Below are positions 1 through 5,404 of a stretch of 10,366 nt of DNA, in pieces. Both the position numbers and the translations under genes were made by a program. Each line of letters opens with the position of its first letter. Within the stretch, counting starts at the first letter, position 1. The notes beneath the pieces are model-generated. The model saw nothing but the letters and a program-made list of their open reading frames with translations, was not told the DNA's origin and made no database searches. This stretch comes from Maribacter sp. (lineage in GTDB: Bacteria; Bacteroidota; Bacteroidia; Flavobacteriales; Flavobacteriaceae), in NCBI GenBank assembly GCA_003232155.1, contig QILY01000100.1, positions 1 to 10,366 of the forward strand, written 5' to 3'.

Positions 1-1
1 A

Positions 2-307
2 CTCATTGATAAAACATTTAACAACAAAACTAAATTACTCACCGTATTACTCAAACCAGAAATACCGCTACACAATAACCTTTCTGAACTGGGAGCCAGA
101 AAAAAAGCTAGAAAAAGAGATGTCTCTTATCACACTATGTCAGATAAAGGAACACTTTGCTTAGATGCATTTATGACTATAACTCAAACCGCAATACAAC
201 ACAATGTCGATATTTACAAGTACATTAAGCAAATGATAAATAAAGACCAAAACAAAATTACGATAGCGCAATTAATCTATCAAAAAAATAATGCCACGGT
301 TTTTTGA
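2..307 (+). CDS. IS66-like transposase, C-terminal fragment (5' end outside window)
   Basis: An open frame enters from the left edge and gives about 101 residues before TGA at 305-307. The segment LHNNLSELGARKKARKRDVS, followed by GTLCLDAFMTITQTA and a short tail, matches the end of IS66-related DDE transposases. In that family a His-Asn-Asn motif precedes the catalytic glutamate (here the E of SELGAR), followed by a basic stretch and a helical tail. The protein would cut and join DNA during transposition. Only the last part is visible, so it is unknown whether the full gene is intact. The sequence reaches a natural-looking C-terminus and no break is seen. The 3' end lies 10 bp before a perfect palindrome and faces the end of the LipL32-like gene. 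Family placement is by recalled motif, not by a search. A related DDE family with the same C-terminal motif remains possible. Confidence 0.7.
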   Translation, partial: LIDKTFNNKTKLLTVLLKPEIPLHNNLSELGARKKARKRDVSYHTMSDKGTLCLDAFMTITQTAIQHNVDIYKYIKQMINKDQNKITIAQLIYQKNNATVF

Positions 308-316
308 GCGGATACA

Positions 317-356
317 GTTATTCCTATATTCTAGAATTCTAGAATATAGGAATAAC
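317..356. terminator. Perfect 40-bp palindrome between convergent genes, likely bidirectional terminator
   Basis: The two 20-base arms are exact reverse complements with no spacer, centred on GAATTC at 334-339. The palindrome lies between the stop of the rightward transposase fragment (307) and the stop of the leftward LipL32-like gene (385). This is where a shared transcription terminator would be expected. In RNA either strand could form a long AU-rich hairpin, but no clear U-run of a classical intrinsic terminator follows the stem. Other readings are part of an insertion-sequence end or a cruciform-forming site. That the palindrome is perfect is directly visible; its role is inferred. Confidence 0.55.
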
Positions 357-384
357 CTTTAGTGTGTCTTATTAAAATTATATG

Positions 385-1068
385 TTATAATGCTTTTTTT
401 AACTCTTCGATAGTCTTAGCCATTGCTACTCCTGGTAATTTTATTGGGGCTGCAACTTCGGCCAAAAAAGTACCTTTCACTTCACCGGTTTTGTATGTAG
501 TGAAACCAATACGGTACAAACCAACAGTCAATGCTTTAAGAGGGTCACCAAGCTCACTTTTATATCTCAACAAAGAGTTATAGCTGTTCCCACTTGGTTG
601 TTTAGGCATTTCACTACTGTCATCATTGGACTCTAATACAGTCCATTTTGCGTTTTTAACAGCATCTTCGCTAACCTTGTCTTTACTGATAATGTCAGAA
701 CGTTCCAAGGTAATGTAGGTGTCAAAATACTCATCTGATTTTGCATTACTTTCATAAGCTTTTGACATACTTGCATTTTTGATTTTGGTTTTCCCTACAG
801 GTGACATCATTCTTACACCGAGTTCTGGAGCCACTGCCGGCACCCATACATAGATGTAATAAAACTTTTTGCCTTCTCTTGTTTCATCCTCATTACCAGG
901 AGCTGCATACCCAAGATAGGATACAACATCAGTATAAGGTACTTTTATGGTTTTTGGTCCCATCTTTTTTTCGATAGAACTACCAAATTTTTTTAGTTTT
1001 TGTGCTTGTGCATTAAAATTGTTGCCGAAAGCGATGATTGTAAATAAAATTAAGATTTTTGTTTTCAT
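385..1068 (-). CDS. Secreted LipL32-family surface protein (non-lipidated homologue)
   Basis: This 227-residue protein resembles LipL32, the abundant surface lipoprotein of pathogenic Leptospira. It shares the recalled blocks KKFYYIYVWVPA (67-78), ELGVRMMSPVG (82-92), YFDTYITLER (114-123), YNSLLRYK (163-170) and GLYRIGFTTYKTGEVKGTF (183-201). LipL32 binds calcium through an Asp-Thr pair, an Asp-Asp pair and a tyrosine. The apparent counterparts are D116-T117, D149-D150 and Y163, with a shorter acidic loop than in Leptospira. The start at 1068 is preferred over an in-frame ATG at 1101 because it begins a clean signal peptide, MKTKILILFTIIAFG, ending in a signal peptidase I site (AQA before Q23). 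No lipobox cysteine is present, so the mature protein (about 205 residues) is probably periplasmic, surface-associated or released. It is the last gene of a leftward run after the membrane protein and the broken SIMPL gene. The function of LipL32 itself is debated, so none is assigned. Confidence 0.85.
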   Translation of the reverse strand: MKTKILILFTIIAFGNNFNAQAQKLKKFGSSIEKKMGPKTIKVPYTDVVSYLGYAAPGNEDETREGKKFYYIYVWVPAVAPELGVRMMSPVGKTKIKNASMSKAYESNAKSDEYFDTYITLERSDIISKDKVSEDAVKNAKWTVLESNDDSSEMPKQPSGNSYNSLLRYKSELGDPLKALTVGLYRIGFTTYKTGEVKGTFLAEVAAPIKLPGVAMAKTIEELKKAL

Positions 1069-1111
1069 TTTTATATTATTTAATTGTTTAGTATGACACA
1101 CTCTTTGTTAA

Positions 1112-1722
1112 TTATTTTATTTCAAAAGTTACCGTTACCGAGTGTTTTTGTGGAACGTTTGGTTTATAAATATTTAAATACTGCGCCTTGTAATTAGAAT
1201 CTACTATTGTCAAGATATTACCTAGCTTTTTATGTCGCTTATTGGCTAATTTTAGCGCAGTTATTTTAGCATTTTCGATTGCTATATCTGTTAAATTCAC
1301 CAATTCTTCAGTGGTTTTTTCTTTGGCAACTATTTCTACATTTACTGTAGTTAAACCATCCATATTTTGCGCTATAATTTTCTGTATCAGTTCACCTGAT
1401 GTTGTCACGTATGAATAGTATGCCACATCATTCATTTCAGAATATGACATATAGAATCGTATAGGAAAATTCTCTTTAAATTCACTAAAATCTATTCCTA
1501 TAGCCATTAATTTATCACTATACGTTTGCTTAACCCGCTCAAGACTCATTGAGTCTAAATGTTGGAATCATCTGGTTTAATTTGTTTGAGAGCAATGGTG
1601 AGATAATAAGCACCAATTTCTACTTGTTTATCTGCTTCTCCATTTACAGTGATTGTATTAGCATTCTTTTATGAAAAAATAGGAGAAATGCAAACGAATA
1701 GTATATAAACTAACTTTTTCAT
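1112..1722 (-). pseudogene. SIMPL-domain (DUF541) secreted protein, broken by nonsense codon and frameshift
   Basis: Reading leftward from ATG at 1722 gives a signal peptide (MKKLVYILFVCISPIFS) that runs into TAA at 1671-1669. The same frame then continues with NANTITVNGEADKQVEIGAY, a typical SIMPL N-terminal strand, until TAG at 1557-1555. The remainder lies in another frame (145 codons from ATG 1549). It has the usual SIMPL C-terminal half: an Ala/Lys-rich helix (AIENAKITALKLANKRHKKLG) and a final strand VTVTFEIK. The TAA sits where a Gln codon (CAA) would follow the signal peptide, so one C-to-T change explains it. The frameshift falls near 1550-1575. SIMPL proteins are usually periplasmic or membrane-linked and poorly understood. 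The gene starts 19 bp after the membrane-protein stop, so it belongs to the same operon. The 1112-1549 part could be called alone as a hypothetical protein, but it lacks the signal peptide and the N-terminal part of the domain. Sequencing error cannot be excluded. Confidence 0.8.
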
Positions 1723-1741
1723 TTTAATGGTAGTTAAAGAA

Positions 1742-2161
1742 TTATAAGTATAGGAACGAAGCTACAATCATCCATCCACCTACTATCAACCCTAAGATTC
1801 CGAGTTTACCTTGTTTTGGAGCTAATTTTTCTCTTAGTCGATTCCCTTTTTCTTTTGCCGCTTCATTTTTAGAAAGGAAGAACTTATTTATAAGTCCGAA
1901 TCCAAGCATAAAGCCCAATGTTGCTTCAACAACATTTCCTGCTAAAAGTGTTACCCACCAAATCGGATTTGTAGTAAGCCATCCAATGTTTAAAACGGCA
2001 GAGATGATTCCCCAAACTCCCCAGAAACAGAATACCAAGCCTATCCACCCCTGATAAGGTTCAATTTTTTTTAAAAGTTCTTTTGCATTTGGTTTTTTTG
2101 AAAGCAATAATGATGGTACTGCGATAATACTTAATAAGATTAATGTGATTCCCCAGGTCAT
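1742..2161 (-). CDS. Small four-helix integral membrane protein with internal duplication
   Basis: This 139-residue protein is of unknown function. Four hydrophobic stretches are visible: about 3-20, 38-59, 66-93 and 120-138. The two halves look related: KKIEPYQGWIGLV (about 31-43) matches REKLAPKQGKLGIL (about 110-123), and each is followed by a glycine-rich helix ending in W-x-I-x-S (GVWGIISAVL and GGWMIVASFL). A basic cytoplasmic-type loop (SKNEAAKEKGNRLREK) separates them. I do not recognise a named family. It is the first gene of the leftward operon with the SIMPL pseudogene and the LipL32-like gene, so a shared role at the cell envelope is plausible but inferred. The ATG at 2161 is the only start that keeps the first helix whole. 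No Shine-Dalgarno sequence is seen. Confidence 0.8.
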   Translation of the reverse strand: MTWGITLILLSIIAVPSLLLSKKPNAKELLKKIEPYQGWIGLVFCFWGVWGIISAVLNIGWLTTNPIWWVTLLAGNVVEATLGFMLGFGLINKFFLSKNEAAKEKGNRLREKLAPKQGKLGILGLIVGGWMIVASFLYL

Positions 2162-2190
2162 AATTTTAATTTTTTAAGAGTTAATAATAA

Positions 2191-2252
2191 TTTGTTTATA
2201 ATAGTTGTATCTGATTTAAGACTATTATTTTGTTTATAATAGTTGTCAACTA
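2191..2252. promoter_or_regulatory. 18-bp direct repeat and MarR-like 13-bp palindrome upstream of the membrane-protein operon
   Basis: The 18-base sequence TTTGTTTATAATAGTTGT occurs at 2191-2208 and again at 2229-2246, 38 bp apart. The second copy runs into a perfect palindrome, TAGTTGTCAACTA (2240-2252). TAGTTG/CAACTA half-sites are typical of MarR-family repressor operators. The first copy carries only one half-site. The region lies 30-91 bp upstream of the leftward operon start (2161), where its promoter should be. A weak -7-like box on the minus strand (CATCTTTG, around 2262-2269) is nearby. Repeat and palindrome are seen directly; a regulator is inferred and none is encoded in the window. 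Confidence 0.4.
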
Positions 2253-2388
2253 ATTACAGTGCAAAGATGAAGGAGATAAGGCTGTTAGAAAACACCATTT
2301 ATAGTGAAAATTAGTACCCCGAAAACAGGGATGTATTTAGAATTCTAAAAATACTGTTTATGGAGGTTTTAACAGAAATACTACCCCT

Positions 2389-2650
2389 GTCAAATTTATC
2401 GCCTTGATATTAATATGTTGGCCAACAACAGGCATTAAGGCTCAATCTTATCCTCTGGTTTTTAATGTGACTACATTATGGAACAAATAGGTTTGTAATT
2501 CTAGGGTTAGATACCGCATACAAATTAGGATATGAAGCGCAATTTATTCACAACACCCCCATAGTCAGGATGAACTCAGTTGATCCTGATAGTGGATGTT
2601 TGGCTTTCTCAAAGCTTAAATTTCAACTGGCTTTCTTTAAAAGAATTTGA
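2389..2650 (+). pseudogene. Remnant of a small secreted protein gene (lost start, one frameshift)
   Basis: Two frames join into one plausible protein of about 87 residues. The first part reads VKFIALILICWPTTGIKAQ, a good signal peptide ending at KAQ, then SYPLVFNVTTLWNK, and hits TAG at 2488-2490. The frame that continues (RFVILGLDTAYKLGYEAQF and on to LKFQLAFFKRI) ends at TGA 2648-2650. Adding one A to the AAA run at 2485-2487 would fuse them as WNKNRFVILG. No ATG, GTG or TTG lies in a sensible place before the signal peptide; the frame is open back to 2341. The alternating hydrophobic residues would fit outer-membrane or secreted beta strands, but I do not recognise a family. A hairpin terminator starts 8 bp after the stop, which supports a former gene. 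The rest of the 2162-2799 gap shows no other coding signal. Confidence 0.5.
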
Positions 2651-2658
2651 ATTAAGAT

Positions 2659-2697
2659 TTTCACTGTATTCAGTGAAATTGTAGTCTTTCATTTTTA
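2659..2697 (+). terminator. Hairpin terminator after the secreted-protein remnant
   Basis: TTTCACTG (2659-2666), loop TATT and CAGTGAAA (2671-2678) form a perfect 8-bp stem. A T-rich stretch follows, ending in CATTTTT around 2690-2696. It sits just downstream of the relic stop codon and about 100 bp before the histidine kinase. It would insulate the kinase operon from upstream transcription. The T-run is not immediately adjacent to the stem, so strength is uncertain. Confidence 0.5.
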
Positions 2698-2771
2698 GTA
2701 ATATTGCGTTATCAATTTATATAAAATAGGTTGTTTAAATTTATAATTCAAGTTTTAGAAATACAATACTC

Positions 2772-2779
2772 TATTTTTG
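2772..2779 (+). promoter_or_regulatory. Candidate Bacteroidota -7 box of the two-component operon
   Basis: TATTTTTG matches the TAnnTTTG -7 consensus used by the primary sigma factor of Bacteroidota. It lies 20 bp before the kinase ATG, implying a short leader. The upstream -33 region (around 2752-2758, GTTTTAG) is only a weak match to TTTG/TTG, so this rests mainly on the -7 box and its position. Confidence 0.45.
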
Positions 2780-2799
2780 TTGTTAGATTATAAAAAATA

Positions 2800-4695
2800 A
2801 TGCATTTAACCAAAATCACTCTTCTTTTTTTTAGTCTGGGATTTTTAATGGGCTTTGCGCAGGAAAATCGCCTAGATTTTAAGGCTTTTGGTGAAATGCC
2901 ACAGGTAGTACAACGTCAATTATATACGCAATTAAAAAATGCAAAAAGCATTGAGGAACGTTGCAAATATTTAGATATGATTGCACGCATTTTTTTGCGC
3001 TCTGGTCACGTAGATTCCCTAGTACATTACAGTGAGCAACTCAAAATAGAAACTCTATACGCTAAACTTAACGAGAGTGTTTTAAAAAATTATAGACTAC
3101 GTGCTTTATATTATGAAGGGGTTGGTGCCCAGAAAATGGGATTGATGGATGATGCCATTACATCATTTATCCAAGGGATAGAAACATCAACAGAGAATAG
3201 TCTTTTGCAAAATTATTTGAAACTTGAACTGGCGGAAACCTATATTTTAAAAAACGAATTGGATAGGGCACAACCGATTTTAGATGAGCTATCTCAATTT
3301 GAAGGTAATAAGGAGTTTTACTTAAAAATGGTAGTTGCAAAGAGTCGTTTTTTACTGTTGGGCAAAGAGTACGATTTAGCCAAGATTTTGATTAATAAAG
3401 CATTGTCTGAAAGTTATATACAGGGTCATAACAAGATTGAGCTAGAGTTACGGCTATGTTTTGCCAGAATTAAATTGAGGGAAGGTGATATAGAAGGCAC
3501 TATATCAAGTTGTTCGTCTTTTAAAAAAATAGCGATAGATAATGGTTATTATGATCTATACATAGAAGCCGCTTTAACTGAGGGGTTGGCTTTAGTTATT
3601 ACAAAAGAATACCATATTGCCGAAATGGCTTTAAATTCGGCATACGTTAATACTATACAATGGAATAGGTTAGAGTTGGAGAAAAAAGTAATTAAAGCTT
3701 TAGTTAGGCTCTATCAGGCTAAAGGTGATTATAAAAATGCTTATAATCTTATGACCCAGTACCAGGCTATAAGTAATACTATTATTAAAAATCAAAATCA
3801 ACGTTTGGTACGTGACTTAGAACTAAAGTACGAGACATTAAAAAAAGAAAAGAAAATTGATAAGCTACAAGAGGACCAATTGGTAAAACAAACTGAAATC
3901 GACCGTCAAAAGACTACAAAATACGCTTTTCTTATTGGTTTTTTTGTGATTCTTATTCCTATTATTTTGTTACTTGTAGTATATTACCAGAAGTTGCAGG
4001 CCCAAAGTTTACTCAACAAACAACAAGAAGCCATTAATCAACAAGAGGTAGAATCCTTGTTGCAAGCTCAAGAGCTGTCTTTGGCAAAAAACGCAATTTC
4101 GGTTCAACGTAAAGAGCGCAACCGTATTGCTAGAGAACTGCATGATAGTATTGGCGGAAATCTTGCCGGAATTAAACTAAGAATCAATAGTTTGGGGGAT
4201 GACCGTCTTGATTTTAAGCAAATCTTGAAACAACTCGACATCACATACGAACAAGTACGAGAGATTTCGCATAGCTTGATTCCCATGGCATTTAAGGATT
4301 CTGCATTTACTGAATTGGTAAAGAATTATATACAGAATTTGAGTCAGGATTCGCCTGTAAATTTACGATTTAACACCTACCCGAATGAAGCTATAAATAA
4401 ACTTGATACGCCCCTTCAAGTAACATTGTTTAACATGATAAAAGAATTGGTGACCAATGCTTTTAAACATGCAAAAGCTTCAGAAATTGAAATACAGCTC
4501 ACCTTTCTTTCCGAGGAAAAAAGTATAGAACTTATTTATGAAGATGATGGTGTCGGTTTTGATTCAAGTAAAACCAATAAAGGCATAGGTCTCAATAATT
4601 TAGAAATTCGGGTAAAAGAATTTAACGGCACATTTTCTATAAACACAGCCCTAAGCAAAGGCACAGTAATCACTATAAGCATACCACAACCATAA
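2800..4695 (+). CDS. Sensor histidine kinase with periplasmic TPR-like region (HisKA_3/HATPase_c)
   Basis: This 631-residue kinase is the sensor of a two-component system. It has a signal peptide (1-20, ending FAQ before E22). A long helical TPR-like region follows (about 40-340), with recurring motifs such as GDYKNAYNLMTQYQ. A charged coiled coil (about 340-370) leads to one membrane helix (375-396, rich in I, L and V) and a short cytoplasmic coiled coil. The HisKA_3 domain carries the phospho-acceptor H448 in RIARELHDSIGGN. The HATPase_c domain has its N-box around ELVTNAFKHA (549-558), G1 DDGVGF (582-587) and G2 NKGIGLNN (593-600), so all the key kinase motifs are present. This layout is common in Bacteroidota. 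The signal is unknown and may be read through partner proteins by the TPR-like part. It lies 3 bp before its response regulator, which shows cotranscription and pairing. Confidence 0.93.
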   Translation: MHLTKITLLFFSLGFLMGFAQENRLDFKAFGEMPQVVQRQLYTQLKNAKSIEERCKYLDMIARIFLRSGHVDSLVHYSEQLKIETLYAKLNESVLKNYRLRALYYEGVGAQKMGLMDDAITSFIQGIETSTENSLLQNYLKLELAETYILKNELDRAQPILDELSQFEGNKEFYLKMVVAKSRFLLLGKEYDLAKILINKALSESYIQGHNKIELELRLCFARIKLREGDIEGTISSCSSFKKIAIDNGYYDLYIEAALTEGLALVITKEYHIAEMALNSAYVNTIQWNRLELEKKVIKALVRLYQAKGDYKNAYNLMTQYQAISNTIIKNQNQRLVRDLELKYETLKKEKKIDKLQEDQLVKQTEIDRQKTTKYAFLIGFFVILIPIILLLVVYYQKLQAQSLLNKQQEAINQQEVESLLQAQELSLAKNAISVQRKERNRIARELHDSIGGNLAGIKLRINSLGDDRLDFKQILKQLDITYEQVREISHSLIPMAFKDSAFTELVKNYIQNLSQDSPVNLRFNTYPNEAINKLDTPLQVTLFNMIKELVTNAFKHAKASEIEIQLTFLSEEKSIELIYEDDGVGFDSSKTNKGIGLNNLEIRVKEFNGTFSINTALSKGTVITISIPQP

Positions 4696-4698
4696 GTT

Positions 4699-5346
4699 AT
4701 GAAATCATCTTTTTCTATTATTATCGCAGACGACCATGCTATGTTTTTAGATGGGCTTAAAAGTATTCTTGCAGAAGAGGAGCATATTAATATTGAACTG
4801 ACTGCAAAAACAGGCGAACAAGTCATTAAGTATTTGCGTATTAATCCTGATGCAGGTATAGACTTGGTTATTACGGATATTAATATGCCAAAAATGGATG
4901 GTATTGCATTAAATAAAGCTATTAAATCAGAGTTTCCTAAAATAAAGACTCTTGTTGTGAGCATGCTAGAAGATGCAAATAAAATTAAAACATTAACAGA
5001 GAATAAGGTTAACGGTTATCTTTCAAAAAATGCAGAAAAACAAGAGCTTTTAAAAGCTATTAAAACTATATTAAATGGTGAAAACTACTTTTCACCGCGT
5101 ATTAAACAGGTCGTAATGGAAGCAATGTTTGCGGCCAAAACAGAGCCTGAGATAATATTGACCAAGCGTGAAAAAGAAGTTTTAAAGCTCATTGCCGAGG
5201 AGTTTACCACCCAAGAAATTGCCGACAAATTATTTTTGAGTAAACACACTATAGAGAGCTACCGAAAAAATCTTATTTCAAAATTAGGTGTGCGGAATCT
5301 TGCAGGTCTTACGCGCTTTGCCGTAGAGCAAGGATTACTAGATTAG
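4699..5346 (+). CDS. LuxR/NarL-family response regulator (REC plus HTH)
   Basis: This 215-residue transcription factor is the partner of the preceding kinase. The receiver domain (about 5-125) has the acidic pair D11-D12, the phospho-acceptor D60 in VITDINMPKMDG, S88 in VVSML and the invariant K110 in GYLSKNA. A short linker leads to a LuxR-type helix-turn-helix (about 154-215): LTKREKEVLKLIAEEFTTQEIA, then the recognition helix SKHTIESYRKNLISKLGV. All residues needed for phosphorylation are there. It starts 3 bp after the kinase stop and ends 58 bp before the convergent TonB-dependent receptor. Target genes cannot be read from the sequence. The nearby receptor is a possible one, but no shared operator was found. 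Confidence 0.95.
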   Translation: MKSSFSIIIADDHAMFLDGLKSILAEEEHINIELTAKTGEQVIKYLRINPDAGIDLVITDINMPKMDGIALNKAIKSEFPKIKTLVVSMLEDANKIKTLTENKVNGYLSKNAEKQELLKAIKTILNGENYFSPRIKQVVMEAMFAAKTEPEIILTKREKEVLKLIAEEFTTQEIADKLFLSKHTIESYRKNLISKLGVRNLAGLTRFAVEQGLLD

Positions 5347-5404
5347 TGAAAACAGGGTGCGTATTTTTACTGTAAAAGGTCTATAACAAATTTACTTTCT
5401 GTAT

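Noticed and set aside
362..583. Rightward small ORF inside the LipL32-like gene
   Set aside because: Antisense shadow of a gene with clear homology; no signal or domain of its own.
1069..1101. Upstream in-frame ATG (1101) as the LipL32-like start
   Set aside because: It would put 11 polar residues before the signal peptide; the start at 1068 gives a normal signal sequence.
2360..2407. ATG at 2360 as start of the secreted-protein remnant
   Set aside because: It is in a different frame from the signal peptide and stops after 15 codons.
5347..5404. TTTTAC-T-GTAAAA (5365-5377) between the response regulator and TonB receptor as a bidirectional terminator
   Set aside because: The arms are only 6 bp, AT-rich and separated by one base, so no stable RNA hairpin can form. 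A terminator is expected here but this is not convincing.
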